64,000 bases of DNA from Flavobacterium cerinum (GCF_004028155.1 NZ_SBII01000008.1:62001-126000), one strand, 5' to 3'; positions 8,768-17,785 are shown, numbered from the stretch's first letter. Translations and numbers: made by a program. Notes: generated by a model not told the origin, from the sequence alone.

Positions 8768-9934
8768 ATGAAATTAAGTTTATTACCGCTCGCCCTGGGC
8801 GGACTTACCATAGGCATTACAGAGTTTGTAATGATGGGCTTACTCCCAGATATTGCAAACGACCTTAACATCAGCATTCCGCAGGCAGGATACCTAATCT
8901 CGGCTTATGCTTTGGGCGTTGTTATTGGCGCACCACTACTGGTTATTGCAGGTAGAAACTTTCCGCCTAAAAAAATGCTGTTGGCTATGGCAATAATGCT
9001 TACTATTTTTAATGCACTATCTATTATCGCACCGGGCTTCAACCTGCTTTTTGCTTCCCGTTTCCTTTCAGGACTGCCACATGGGGCTTTCTTTGGTGTA
9101 GGCGCTGTTGTTGCCAGCCGTCTAGCCGACAAGGGTAAAGAAGCACGATCCATTGCCGTTATGTTCTCGGGCTTAACGATTGCCAACCTTGCCGGAGTTC
9201 CGGTGGGGACATATATTGGTCATCATTTTAGCTGGCGTTATACTTTTGTACTTATAACGGTTATTGGTCTCATTACCATCATATCGTTATTGCTTTGGAT
9301 GCCCAACCTGCCGGCTAAAAATAACGACAGCATGAAAAGCCAGCTTAAATTCTTTGGCAAAGCCGAAGCCTGGCTTATTATCTTTATTGTAGCTATTGGC
9401 ACAGGAGGCTTGTTCTGTTGGATTAGTTACATCGCTCCCTTACTTACAGACATCTCAGGCTTTTCAGCCGAAGACGTGCCATATATCCTTATACTTGCCG
9501 GACTCGGAATGGTAGTGGGTAATTTTATTGGCGGACGACTCGCCGATCGCTTCTCTCCTGCTTATACAGTATTGGCCCTGCTTATCACAATGGCGATAGA
9601 CCTATTGGCGGTATATTTTCTTTCAGGGAATCAAACACTATCCTTGTTTTTTGTGTTTTTAACCGGAAGCCTTTCTTTTGCGCTAGTCGCTCCTGTGCAA
9701 ATGTTAATGATTCAGGCAGCAAAAGGCTCCGAAATGATTGCTTCGGCAGCCATACAGGCCAGCTTTAATGTAGGTAATGCTTTAGGTGCATTCCTAGGCG
9801 GACTGCCTTTAATTGCAGGCTATAGCTATGCGTCGCCTAATTTAGTAGGTGTTGCCATGGCACTAACCGGGGCCGCAACAGCATTACTCCTAATTTCAAG
9901 ATACAAACGACAAGCCGTTTTAAAAGCAGCTTAA
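8768..9934 (+). CDS. MFS transporter, AraJ/YdhP-like drug or sugar efflux type
   Basis: 388 residues, hydrophobic throughout with the spacing of about 12 membrane helices. The start (ALGGLTIGITEFVMMGLLPD) and the loop-2/3 region (ASRFLSGLPHGAFFGVGAVV) are typical of the AraJ/YdhP group of proton-driven exporters in the inner membrane. The substrate is not predictable. Its expression is probably controlled by the divergent AraC-type gene. A hairpin terminator follows at 9971. Confidence 0.88.
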   Translation: MKLSLLPLALGGLTIGITEFVMMGLLPDIANDLNISIPQAGYLISAYALGVVIGAPLLVIAGRNFPPKKMLLAMAIMLTIFNALSIIAPGFNLLFASRFLSGLPHGAFFGVGAVVASRLADKGKEARSIAVMFSGLTIANLAGVPVGTYIGHHFSWRYTFVLITVIGLITIISLLLWMPNLPAKNNDSMKSQLKFFGKAEAWLIIFIVAIGTGGLFCWISYIAPLLTDISGFSAEDVPYILILAGLGMVVGNFIGGRLADRFSPAYTVLALLITMAIDLLAVYFLSGNQTLSLFFVFLTGSLSFALVAPVQMLMIQAAKGSEMIASAAIQASFNVGNALGAFLGGLPLIAGYSYASPNLVGVAMALTGAATALLLISRYKRQAVLKAA

Positions 9935-9970
9935 TACTTTCTCTGATTATACTTTTTATTTTAGACAAAT

Positions 9971-10003
9971 AATCCCGGAAATTACTTCGGGATTATTTTT
10001 TGT
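9971..10003 (+). terminator. Rho-independent terminator of the MFS gene
   Basis: AATCCCGGAA and TTCGGGATT arms around a short loop, then a run of T. Confidence 0.8.
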
Positions 10004-10044
10004 AGTAAATTTTTATAGTTATTATAAAATTAAGGCATAACTCA

Positions 10045-10052
10045 TATATTTG
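10045..10052 (+). promoter_or_regulatory. -7 promoter box (TATATTTG)
   Basis: Perfect TAnnTTTG match about 30 bases before the ATG at 10082. Confidence 0.5.
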
Positions 10053-10081
10053 CTATAAAAAATAATCTTACTGTACTGAAA

Positions 10082-10663
10082 ATGAAAATTAAACAACTTC
10101 TTTTATTAGTGTTACTCGCAGGTAATGCGGCAATAGCTCAAAGCATTGCAGTGAACACAAACGATCCAGCAACAGGCACCAGAGTGATAATGACAAAAAA
10201 TCATAGAGGAAATACGCTTGAAGTAGAGGATACTGTAGCAAAAAGCGGACTGGCTTTCTTCTCTGCAGGATACCAATCAGGGACTGCAAAAGGAAAAAAA
10301 GTAGAGACCTACTTTATAGATCTGGATATGTTTCATAACAACAACAAACTGGGATGTATAAATCAATCTGCAAACAATGTAACCATTCTACTAAAAGACG
10401 GCAGCAAAATAGAGTGTTTCCAGATATCCGATACCGATTGTAATCCTGAATCTTTTAAAGCAGCTTTTGCGCTTGGCCCAAAAGGAAGCAGCATGGAACA
10501 AATGGAAGCAAATTTTAAAAAACTGCTAACTACAGAGATATCTAAAATTACAGTAAAAACTACCGAAGGTTCTTTAGAATATAAGATCAAACCAAAATCA
10601 TCAGAATATATAAAGAGTCATTTTGCACTGGTTGAAAAAACCTTAAGCGGCTCGACTAAATAA
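10082..10663 (+). CDS. Secreted protein of unknown function
   Basis: 193 residues with a clear signal peptide (basic start, LLLLVLLAG core, cleavage near AIAQ-S at residue 20). The rest is soluble and Lys-rich; one Cys pair (C112, C120) might form a disulphide. I recognise no family or catalytic motif. It is monocistronic, with its own promoter box and a bidirectional terminator shared with the convergent gene. Confidence 0.75.
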   Translation: MKIKQLLLLVLLAGNAAIAQSIAVNTNDPATGTRVIMTKNHRGNTLEVEDTVAKSGLAFFSAGYQSGTAKGKKVETYFIDLDMFHNNNKLGCINQSANNVTILLKDGSKIECFQISDTDCNPESFKAAFALGPKGSSMEQMEANFKKLLTTEISKITVKTTEGSLEYKIKPKSSEYIKSHFALVEKTLSGSTK

Positions 10664-10670
10664 AACATAT

Positions 10671-10704
10671 AAAAAAGGCTTTTCGAATTGAAAAGCCTTT
10701 TTTA
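10671..10704. terminator. Bidirectional rho-independent terminator
   Basis: AAAAAAGGCTTTTC and GAAAAGCCTTTTTT form a perfect 14-bp stem with a 5-base loop. It serves the genes converging on it from both sides (ending at 10663 and 10736). Confidence 0.88.
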
Positions 10705-10735
10705 TATCGCTACAAGTACATCAATCTCCTGCTTA

Positions 10736-11500
10736 TTACCATTTCAAAGCAAGTCCGAATCCGTTACCGTCAACTTTTGCATAAAATTCATAGTTGGGTT
10801 TAAATTTTTCTGTAACAGGAGTTCTATTATAATCTGCTATTGCCTTCCTCACTTTTTCCCTTCCGTTTATCTTTAGCGGTATACTGATCGCCCCTATAAT
10901 AAGCCCTGCAATTATAGGAGCAGGAGAACCTTTTTTAGTACTATTTTCATCGTTTGCTGTAGTCATATTACTATAACCTCCTCCAACTATAAGTCCTGCT
11001 CCAAAACTTATACATAGCGTACCTATGGTATTTAATGTTCTCCCTGAATTATAATTCTTTAAGGCATAAGAATTGGATTTTAAAGCTTCTTTCACCTCTG
11101 CTGGCGTCAATTTAACTCCATTAAGTAAAATTTTTGAACAGTTCCTGAATTCCAAATGGTCTTTTTCAATTAGAGCCCCAGAACTTTCTTTTATTAAACT
11201 TCGATCGGAAGATTTATTCACGGCCACTCCATCGCTTTTAACGACCTCCTCTTTCTGATAAATTATATTCTTATCCATATCTTCTATTCGTTTAATGGAA
11301 TTAAGAAAATAAGTAAACTCAGATCTTGTAGTAACATTGGTAAACAGAACCTGATCACCCTGGAATTTTAAATTTATAAATTCCATTTTCTGACCTGTTA
11401 CAATTGTTACGTATCCTTTTTGAACCGGAAGATGATTTTGCGCAAAAAGCAGGAGCGAATTAAAAACCAAAACCAGAGCATAGATTAACTGCTTTGCCAT
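10736..11500 (-). CDS. Signal-peptide protein with two glycine-rich hydrophobic segments, unknown function
   Basis: 254 residues. The signal peptide runs to about residue 21 (LLLFAQ-N). The N-terminal third carries beta-rich sequence and the phrase YFLNSIKRIEDMD, resembling small envelope proteins of Bacteroidota. Two hydrophobic stretches (near residues 155-172 and 190-210) could be membrane helices. No enzyme motif is visible. The gene stands alone and converges on a shared terminator. Confidence 0.7.
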   Translation of the reverse strand: MAKQLIYALVLVFNSLLLFAQNHLPVQKGYVTIVTGQKMEFINLKFQGDQVLFTNVTTRSEFTYFLNSIKRIEDMDKNIIYQKEEVVKSDGVAVNKSSDRSLIKESSGALIEKDHLEFRNCSKILLNGVKLTPAEVKEALKSNSYALKNYNSGRTLNTIGTLCISFGAGLIVGGGYSNMTTANDENSTKKGSPAPIIAGLIIGAISIPLKINGREKVRKAIADYNRTPVTEKFKPNYEFYAKVDGNGFGLALKW

Positions 11501-11875
11501 TTGTTATGTTTTATAAGTTGTGTAATTATGAATATTATATTCTATCTAATATATAAACACTACAACCACAAGCAACTACATCAATTTTTATAAAACCATT
11601 AATTCTTAGAATAAAAAAACAAACACAACCAACTATAATACAGAACTTTGAGACTTAAGTACATCTTAAACAGCCAAAATAGTGTTAGCAAATTGTAAAT
11701 TACATTTCGGCTATTGCCAAAATAACTTACCTCAATACTATTATTACCATATACCTATAAATAACGAAAGGCTTCACATCACTGTGAAACCTTTTGTCAT
11801 GAACCTTTATAAGCATACCGATTTAAGTCAAATAGAATTGATCCCCTTTAAACTATCGGCATGTACAAAATAGAA
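11501..11875. other. Intergenic region with a weak terminator-like hairpin
   Basis: 375 bases, AT-rich. A hairpin at 11767-11795 (AAGGCTTCACA / TGTGAAACCTT, one mismatch) may be the 3' end of the cold-shock transcript. A 63-codon plus-strand frame at 11682-11873 crosses this hairpin and shows no coding character. Nothing else is seen. Confidence 0.6.
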
Positions 11876-12070
11876 TTAACCTATAACTCTTACGTTTACC
11901 GCAGTTAGGCCTTTTTTTCCATTTTCTACTTCAAACTCAACTTTATCGCCTTCTCTTATTTGGCCAACTAATCCTGATGCGTGAACAAAAATGTCTTTTG
12001 TAGTAGCATCATCTATTATAAATCCAAATCCTTTAGCTTCGTTGTAAAATTTAACAGTACCGTTTTCCAT
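11876..12070 (-). CDS. Cold-shock protein (CspA family)
   Basis: 64 residues from the ATG at 12070; an upstream in-frame ATG at 12103 would add 11 residues not found in the family, so it was not used. The single cold-shock OB domain shows both RNA-binding motifs, KGFGFI (RNP1) and DIFVHASGL (RNP2). CspA proteins bind single-stranded RNA and DNA and act as RNA chaperones in the cytoplasm. A second family member lies at 14250-14438. Confidence 0.9.
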   Translation of the reverse strand: MENGTVKFYNEAKGFGFIIDDATTKDIFVHASGLVGQIREGDKVEFEVENGKKGLTAVNVRVIG

Positions 12071-12261
12071 GATTATATTGTTTAAAACACAAAAATGAAA
12101 CAATTAAATTATAAATCACTTTTTTTTATGATTTATTTTTTAAAAATTTTAACATCGGCAAATAAATCCTCTCCAAATTGGCCTCAAACCCTATAATACA
12201 GTAAGACTTCAACGCCTGTATTCATTATACAAAAAGCCCTTTTTCCTACACTAAAAGCAAA

Positions 12262-12939
12262 TTATTTTACAATATTCCAAAAACTAATTTCACGTTTGGT
12301 TATAAATCCCAACTTCTCATATAGCTTTATTGCTCCTATGTTACTCTTAACAACGTGGAGGTAAGGTATTTTCTTTTGTTTAAAAACAGTATTTACAGCG
12401 TGTGCTACGAGTTGTTTTGCATATCCCTTGCCTGTATGATCCGGATGGGTAATTACAGCGCTAATCTCGACAAAAGCATCCATCTGCATGCGTTCTCCTG
12501 TAACGGCAATAAGAACTCCTTTTTCAAAAATTCCATAATAGTTTCCCATTAGCGCAGTTTTCATCATAAAATAGCCTGGCTGCACTAAATTAACTAACTG
12601 ATACAATGCTTCTGTATGTGAAGGCGTAAGTAGTACTATTTCATTCGAAATAGAGGTATCAATTGGCTTGTCTATAACCATTTGAAGACAAATTACTTCA
12701 TTTTTTATCTGTAGGCCATTTGGTAAATCTGGCTTTTCGCCTACTATAAAGAAGTTATTCGTTAGTTCTGCATATTCATTTATTGCTTCAGCAGTATAAT
12801 TACCGCCTACTCCTCCAAAAGAACAATACTCCGGATTATAAAATTTTATGCCATTATGGTCGATCACAAATTTATTATGTGTTTCAGACAAAGAATGCCA
12901 CACAGGGTTATCCAGTTTGTGAGAATCTGTAAAATTCAT
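12262..12939 (-). CDS. GNAT family N-acetyltransferase
   Basis: 225 residues. The C-terminal half is a GNAT fold with the acetyl-CoA pyrophosphate-binding motif in THPDHTGKGYAKQLV (around residue 165) and the closing strand-helix IGAIKLYEKLGF. The N-terminal half is a separate poorly conserved region, as in FR47-like acyltransferases. Substrate unknown. Its ATG overlaps the stop of the upstream DMT transporter gene by one base (TAATG), so the two are probably translationally coupled and may act on the same compound. Confidence 0.85.
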   Translation of the reverse strand: MNFTDSHKLDNPVWHSLSETHNKFVIDHNGIKFYNPEYCSFGGVGGNYTAEAINEYAELTNNFFIVGEKPDLPNGLQIKNEVICLQMVIDKPIDTSISNEIVLLTPSHTEALYQLVNLVQPGYFMMKTALMGNYYGIFEKGVLIAVTGERMQMDAFVEISAVITHPDHTGKGYAKQLVAHAVNTVFKQKKIPYLHVVKSNIGAIKLYEKLGFITKREISFWNIVK

Positions 12940-13841
12940 TATTTTTTAAATGTTGTTTTTAACTCTTTGATGTTTATAAGCACTACAGATAGTATGATTA
13001 CTCCTATACCCACCCACTGCAGTCCGTTTACACGTTCTCCCAGCAAAATGTAAGCCATAGTTACCGATACCGGTATTTCTATCGAAATAATAATAGATCC
13101 AAGTCCGATACCCGTTTTAGGCATACCCAAATTAAAAAGCACGGGAGGAAGTATAGTTCCAAAAAGAGCTAACAACAATCCCCATTTCCAAAACACTGAA
13201 ATATCATAATCCGCCGGCATATTAAAATACCCTACAATAAATACCGTGATAGTAGCTCCAAGCAGGGACCAGAAACTCTTTCTGTGCGGATGCATATTCA
13301 AAGCCAGTCCGTTAGAAATAAGCAGCATTATCGTGTACATTAATGCAGCAGCCAAACCCCACATAAGACCTCTAACATCCAATAGGTGCATGTTCTCTAT
13401 AGCATCTGTAGCCAGCAATGTACCAAGCAGTACCATCAGCACGGCAACACATTTAAAAATGTCCGGAAACTTTTTCGTTAAAATGGCTTCTGCAACAATA
13501 CCCATCCATATAGCCTGCATAAGCAGCACAACTGCTACCGAAACAGGAATATAATGAACCGATAAGTAATAGAAAAAACCGGTAAGTCCAAAGGTAGAAC
13601 CTCCAACGATTAATTTTGGAATCAAATATTTATCATTTACAACCGGAGCCGCGTTTCTTGCTTTACTATTAAACAAAACCAATAGTCCTATTGTTGTAAG
13701 CCCTATTAAATATTGCGAGGTCACCACTTCTGTAGTACTAAACCCTTCTTTATACGCCAGTCCAACCAGCGTGGCTAAAACACCATAACTTGCTGCACCT
13801 ATACTTACAAAGAGAATTCCTTTTATTAATTTACTATCCAT
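12939..13841 (-). CDS. EamA/DMT family transporter
   Basis: 300 residues from ATG 13841; an in-frame ATG at 13871 would add ten residues without a better ribosome site. Two EamA repeats give about ten membrane helices (first ILFVSIGAASYGVLATLVG, last VGIGVIILSVVLINI). The family exports metabolites such as amino acids across the inner membrane. It is the first gene of a two-gene unit with the GNAT gene, overlapping by one base. Confidence 0.85.
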   Translation of the reverse strand: MDSKLIKGILFVSIGAASYGVLATLVGLAYKEGFSTTEVVTSQYLIGLTTIGLLVLFNSKARNAAPVVNDKYLIPKLIVGGSTFGLTGFFYYLSVHYIPVSVAVVLLMQAIWMGIVAEAILTKKFPDIFKCVAVLMVLLGTLLATDAIENMHLLDVRGLMWGLAAALMYTIMLLISNGLALNMHPHRKSFWSLLGATITVFIVGYFNMPADYDISVFWKWGLLLALFGTILPPVLFNLGMPKTGIGLGSIIISIEIPVSVTMAYILLGERVNGLQWVGIGVIILSVVLINIKELKTTFKK

Positions 13842-13911
13842 ATATTTCTTTACTAATCTTATTATTACCAACAGCCTGCTTAATTATAGCATGGCTATTC
13901 TAAAAGTACTG

Positions 13912-13919
13912 CAAATGTA
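13912..13919 (-). promoter_or_regulatory. -7 promoter box (TACATTTG) for the DMT-GNAT operon
   Basis: Reverse complement of CAAATGTA: a perfect TAnnTTTG match, giving a start near 13908 and a leader of about 66 bases. Confidence 0.5.
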
Positions 13920-14061
13920 TACTGAATAAAAAAACAGCCGTTTGATTTTGGCTGAAATAACAAATTCTTTACTTAAATGGATTAAATGACCAGATAATAT
14001 TATCAAACCTTTAGCATTGTTGCCAAATCGCCCAACCGTAATTTGAAACCTATAAAATAAA

Positions 14062-14089
14062 AAAAGCTTCACATTGCTGTGAAGCTTTT
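14062..14089 (-). terminator. Rho-independent terminator downstream of the second cold-shock gene
   Basis: AAAAGCTTCACA TTGC TGTGAAGCTTTT, a perfect 12-bp stem; on the minus strand it is followed by seven T. It would give the cold-shock mRNA a 3' UTR of about 160 bases. Confidence 0.75.
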
Positions 14090-14249
14090 AATAAGTATGT
14101 TGGAATTCGAACAATGTTATCTATTCTAATATTATCTCCTGTTTTAAAACATTTTTAACCTTTTAAATCCAATTCTAAAAGAACCGGTAAAATTAGTTGA
14201 CAAAACATTTTTCGCTAAATGCGAAAAGGATTACAATAGAAATAAGAAA

Positions 14250-14438
14250 TTATGCCAGTTTAACATTAACTGCCATTAAACCTTTTTTTCCATTTTCTAC
14301 ATCAAATTCTACTGCGTCATTTTCTTGAACACGGTCAACTAATCCTGATACGTGAACAAAAACTTCATCACCACCATCTTCTTTGATAAATCCAAATCCT
14401 TTTGTTTCGTTAAAAAATTTAACAATTCCTGTTTTCAT
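14250..14438 (-). CDS. Cold-shock protein (CspA family), second copy
   Basis: 62 residues, a complete cold-shock domain with KGFGFIKEDGG (RNP1) and EVFVHVSGL (RNP2). Closely similar to the protein at 11876-12070 (shared VEFxVENGKKGLxAVNV ending), with the two DMT/GNAT genes between them. Expected role: nucleic-acid chaperone. The gene has its own terminator 160 bases downstream. Confidence 0.92.
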   Translation of the reverse strand: MKTGIVKFFNETKGFGFIKEDGGDEVFVHVSGLVDRVQENDAVEFDVENGKKGLMAVNVKLA

Positions 14439-14651
14439 AATGTTTTAATTAAATATGGTGCAAATATGAAATAATAAAATCAAAATCAAATCTTTTTACT
14501 GTTTTTATTTTTATTATTTTAACAAAAAACAATAAAAACCTAAAAGAATTATCTTAGCAACTTGGAAATAAACATTAAACAGATGCGTGTAGTTAATGCT
14601 TACATCCGTAGAAATTTTCGAATTTTAAATAACTATGATAGAAGAAAAATA

Positions 14652-15056
14652 TTAATACCGATTAATTTCGAAACCTCCATTTTTTCTATATTCAATCTCC
14701 TTAGATACTAAAAGATACATTTCTTTTTCGTCTTTAATTATTTTTAAAGTGTCGTTCTGTTTCTGTTTTCTTAAAATAAATGGGACATTAATGGATTCTA
14801 ATTCTAAATAAGAATCTTTATAATGAAATTTTGAATAACCACTTATTCCGTTAGCATTATATTCTTTCCCATTTAGAAACAAGCCATTACGTTCAAAACT
14901 TATGTCTTTTACTTCTATATCTACCCCATTAGCAAAGTCTATTACAGGGGCATTTTTGTGTTTTTTTATCTCTCTAGTTAACATTATATATGCAAAGCAA
15001 ATTCCTACACAAAATACAATTACGTAAATAATTAAAATAGTTTTATTTTTTTTCAT
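14652..15056 (-). CDS. Single-pass membrane protein of unknown function
   Basis: 134 residues with one hydrophobic segment at about 6-25 (ILIIYVIVFCVGICFAYIML) preceded by lysines, predicting an N-in membrane anchor and an extracytoplasmic domain of ~105 residues. No family recognised. Very low GC compared with neighbours. It lies alone between a cold-shock gene and the tRNA. Confidence 0.65.
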   Translation of the reverse strand: MKKNKTILIIYVIVFCVGICFAYIMLTREIKKHKNAPVIDFANGVDIEVKDISFERNGLFLNGKEYNANGISGYSKFHYKDSYLELESINVPFILRKQKQNDTLKIIKDEKEMYLLVSKEIEYRKNGGFEINRY

Positions 15057-15127
15057 TTTTAATAAAGATTTTCATTTGCCAGGGTGAGAATCAAGTTCGT
15101 ATTATCTCAAACGAACAAAGCTATAAC

Positions 15128-15160
15128 AAAAAACCCTCCACATTGCTGTGAAGGGTTTTG
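15128..15160 (-). terminator. Rho-independent terminator of the tRNA transcript
   Basis: AAAACCCTCCACA TTGC TGTGAAGGGTTTT (one mismatch in a 13-bp stem). On the minus strand it lies just after the tRNA and is followed by T. The apical CACATTGCTGTG is identical to that of the terminator at 14062. Confidence 0.75.
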
Positions 15161-15168
15161 TAAACCTG

Positions 15169-15242
15169 TGGTCCCACCTGGGCTCGAACCAGGGACCACC
15201 TGATTATGAGTCAGGTGCTCTAACCAGCTGAGCTATAGGACC
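15169..15242 (-). tRNA. tRNA with CAT anticodon (tRNA-Met, or lysidine-type tRNA-Ile2)
   Basis: Full cloverleaf on the minus strand: acceptor GGTCCTA/TGGGACC, D arm GCTC/GAGC, anticodon arm CCTGA-CTCATAA-TCAGG, T arm CCTGG-TTCGAGC-CCAGG, discriminator A; CCA is not encoded. The anticodon (complement of 15206-15208) is CAT. The acceptor stem has C4-G69 and C5-G68, pairs I recall as recognition points for TilS on tRNA-Ile2, so an AUA-reading role is possible. It is not an initiator tRNA by appearance. Confidence 0.93.
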
Positions 15243-15554
15243 GGTTTAGAGAGTGCAATATTACTACTATTTTTCAATTCAAACAAATTATTTTAAAGGA
15301 TAATTAATCCATTCACTTCAAAAAAAATTATAAATACTGATTATTAGGTTTTTGCAAACTAAAAAAATTACAATAAAAACTCTTCTCCACTGAAATTTTG
15401 CCATCTTCTACAATTTACAAATCCGCAAGGATTATGAAATGCTGTATGTCACGATATTTTTATCGCCCAAAACAAGCATATCGTCATAAACTCCCTCTGA
15501 TTCCCTTTTTTATATTTTTTATACATTTACCCCAAGAATAAGAATTAGTATATA
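15243..15554. other. Intergenic region, no recognised feature
   Basis: About 310 AT-rich bases between the tRNA and mce. It must hold promoters for both, but no box with a full match was picked out. Confidence 0.5.
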
Positions 15555-15956
15555 ATGAGAAAAATAGAACACATTGGCATTGCAGTAAAAGATCTGGAAA
15601 CATCAAACCTCTTGTTTGAAAAACTGTTTGGAGCACCAGCTTATAAAATGGAAGAAGTAGCCAGCGAAGGCGTTAAAACCTCATTCTTTATGAACGGCCC
15701 AAACAAAATAGAGCTTCTTGAGGCTACAACACCAGATAGCCCTATTGCCAAATTTTTAGAGAAAAAAGGAGAAGGTATTCACCACATTGCTTTTGATGTA
15801 GAAGATATTATTGCCGAAATAGAGCGCTTAAAAGGAGAAGGCTTCATAGTATTGAATGAAACACCAAAGCGCGGTGCCGACAATAAGCTTGTTGCTTTTT
15901 TACATCCAAAAGGCACAAACGGCGTACTGATAGAATTGTGTCAGGAAATCGTTTAA
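15555..15956 (+). CDS. mce: Methylmalonyl-CoA epimerase
   Basis: 133 residues, the usual size. Two glyoxalase/VOC beta-alpha-beta units with the expected metal-binding positions: H6 in KIEHIGIAV, E53 in KIELLE, H76/H77 in GIHHIAFDV and E127 in VLIELCQ. The enzyme interconverts (S)- and (R)-methylmalonyl-CoA in the cytoplasm, linking propionyl-CoA (from odd-chain fatty acids and branched amino acids) to succinyl-CoA. The mutase genes are not in the window. Confidence 0.93.
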   Translation: MRKIEHIGIAVKDLETSNLLFEKLFGAPAYKMEEVASEGVKTSFFMNGPNKIELLEATTPDSPIAKFLEKKGEGIHHIAFDVEDIIAEIERLKGEGFIVLNETPKRGADNKLVAFLHPKGTNGVLIELCQEIV

Positions 15957-15971
15957 ATTTCAAAAAATAGG

Positions 15972-16040
15972 GTTTCAGGTTTAAATTTACTGCTATCGCC
16001 GTTCAATATACAAGGCTTTCTATAACTTTAAACCTGAAAC
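15972..16040. repeat. 14-bp inverted repeat between mce and rbfA
   Basis: GTTTCAGGTTTAAA at 15972-15985 and its exact complement at 16027-16040, 41 bases apart. The motif is then repeated in short steps (CCTGAAACCTGAAAC). It could fold in mRNA, but there is no T-run. Confidence 0.6.
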
Positions 16041-16065
16041 CTGAAACTTGAAACTATAATTTAAG

Positions 16066-16073
16066 TACTTTTG
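16066..16073 (+). promoter_or_regulatory. -7 promoter box (TACTTTTG) of rbfA
   Basis: Perfect TAnnTTTG match ending five bases before the ATG at 16078; a TTG lies at 16048-16050 (spacing 15, short). The mRNA would be leaderless. Confidence 0.5.
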
Positions 16074-16077
16074 CATC

Positions 16078-16470
16078 ATGGAAACAAATAGGCAAAAAAA
16101 GATAGGCGCATTGCTGCAAAATGACCTTGTAGATATATTACAAGGCGAGATAAGAAAAAACGGAGTAAGCAATCTTATTATCTCGATCTCTAAAGTAAAT
16201 GTAACAAGTGACCTTTCTATAGCTAAAGTATATTTAAGTGTATTCCCATCTGAAAGAGGTGGCGAAATACTTGCAGCAGTGCGTTCTAATGCACCGCTTA
16301 TTAAGCACGACCTTTCGCAGCGTGTTAAATTACAGCTTCGTAAAGTACCAAACCTTGTATTTTACATTGACGACACTTTAGACCAGATCGAAAAAATTGA
16401 CAACGAATTAAAAGGCGAAAACAATCCTATTACAAATCCTGAATTACTGGATAAACGTAAGAAATCTTAA
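16078..16470 (+). CDS. rbfA: Ribosome-binding factor A
   Basis: 130 residues. It begins with the family pattern RQKKIGALLQNDLVDILQ and continues with the KH-like fold (ISKVNVTSDLSIAKVYLSVF, then LRKVPNLVFYIDDTLD). RbfA binds the immature 30S subunit and assists 16S rRNA 5'-end processing. It lies two bases upstream of a FtsX/LolC-like permease gene, an arrangement suggesting co-transcription. The -7 box immediately before the ATG implies a leaderless mRNA. Confidence 0.95.
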   Translation: METNRQKKIGALLQNDLVDILQGEIRKNGVSNLIISISKVNVTSDLSIAKVYLSVFPSERGGEILAAVRSNAPLIKHDLSQRVKLQLRKVPNLVFYIDDTLDQIEKIDNELKGENNPITNPELLDKRKKS

Positions 16471-16472
16471 AT

Positions 16473-17678
16473 TTGAGCTTCCCGTTTTACATAGCCCGGC
16501 GGTATACTATTAGCCGCAGTAAAAGCAATGCTGTAAACATAATTACACGCATAGCAACACTGGGCATTGTAGTGAGTACAGCAGCGCTTTTTATAATTCT
16601 CTCTGTATTTAGCGGGCTCAAAGATTTTAGTCTTGGTTTTACAAACGCTATAGACCCTGATCTTAAACTACTCCCTGCCTCGGGGAAATCATTCCTGATA
16701 ACTCCTGAGCAGGAAAAAGAGCTAAAAACCGTAAAAGGTGTTACAGCTTATTCTAAAGTTACCGAAGAGCGCGTACTTTTTTACTTTGACCAAAAAGAAC
16801 ATGTAGCCTACCTTAAAGGGGTTGACAGTCTTTTCACCAAAGTAAACCCAATGGAAAAAGCATTGCTTGGCGGAAGCTGGATCGAACCCAATACCCCACA
16901 GGCAGTTGTAGGAAGTAATATCCTGAGCAAATTATCCATGGGGCTTAACGAGTTTAACCGTGCTTTTGAGGTCTATGTACCCAAACCCGGAAAAGGAACG
17001 ATAGACACCCCCGAAGATGCCTTTAACAAATCGGGGCTTTTACCTATAGGCGTATACTCTATTAATGATGATGTAGACGGCAAATATGTATTTGTAGATT
17101 TAGGCCTTGCACAGGAAATGCTTCAGTTCAAGACCAATCAGCTTACTTCAATAGAGTTTAAACTTACTGCTCCCACGGATGAACCTGCCGTGAGAGAAAA
17201 GCTCGAAAATATCTTTAAAAGCAAGGTAATCATCAAAAACAGGGCACAGCTTAATGATTCGCTGTACAAAATGCTGAATGCAGAGAATTTAGTAACCTAC
17301 CTGTTTTGTTCGCTTGTAGTAGTGCTTACCCTTTTCTGTCTTGCCGGTGCATTGATCATGCTTATCCTGGATAAAAAAGAAAATATAAAAACCTTATACA
17401 GTCTGGGTGCCGAAGTGAAAAACCTGCGTAACATCTTTTTCTACCAGGGTATTTTTATAACCACACTGGGAGCTATTTTTGGATTATTATTAGGTATCAC
17501 TATCATAGTAATACAGCAGGAATTCTCAGTATTCATGGTAACTGCTTCTATGGCATACCCCGTAGGTTTTGGTTTTATGAACATCATAATTGTATTGCTT
17601 ACCATCTTTACGCTGGGCATCATCGCTTCCAGAATAGCAGCAGCAAGGGTTAGCAAAAAACTACTTGAAAACTCATAA
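16473..17678 (+). CDS. ABC transporter permease, FtsX/LolC-E type
   Basis: 401 residues with TTG start two bases after rbfA. Layout: short cytoplasmic start (FPFYIARRYTISRSKSNAVN), one membrane helix at about 25-48, a large periplasmic domain of ~220 residues, then three helices in the last 130 residues (near 275-300, 320-345, 365-390). This matches the LolC/LolE and MacB-type permeases that release lipoproteins or move substrates mechanically with an ATPase partner. No ATPase gene is adjacent. The opening resembles lipoprotein-release permeases of Bacteroidota, but the exact role is not proven. Confidence 0.85.
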   Translation: MSFPFYIARRYTISRSKSNAVNIITRIATLGIVVSTAALFIILSVFSGLKDFSLGFTNAIDPDLKLLPASGKSFLITPEQEKELKTVKGVTAYSKVTEERVLFYFDQKEHVAYLKGVDSLFTKVNPMEKALLGGSWIEPNTPQAVVGSNILSKLSMGLNEFNRAFEVYVPKPGKGTIDTPEDAFNKSGLLPIGVYSINDDVDGKYVFVDLGLAQEMLQFKTNQLTSIEFKLTAPTDEPAVREKLENIFKSKVIIKNRAQLNDSLYKMLNAENLVTYLFCSLVVVLTLFCLAGALIMLILDKKENIKTLYSLGAEVKNLRNIFFYQGIFITTLGAIFGLLLGITIIVIQQEFSVFMVTASMAYPVGFGFMNIIIVLLTIFTLGIIASRIAAARVSKKLLENS

Positions 17679-17785
17679 CCATCGGTCTTAAAACTTCATT
17701 TCTTTTTGTTCACAGCACATACTGCTGTTGAAAAAAATATTTGAATTTTTGAGAAATTCGCATCAGCTATTTCCAAATTATTTCT

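Larger units (their letters stand above)
13842..14249. other. Intergenic region between cold-shock gene and DMT transporter
   Basis: About 400 bases. It holds the DMT promoter box on the minus strand (13912-13919) and the cold-shock terminator (14062-14089). No further gene is seen. Confidence 0.6.

Noticed and set aside
11682..11873. 63-codon plus-strand frame
   Set aside because: No ribosome site, no coding pattern, and it spans a terminator-like hairpin.
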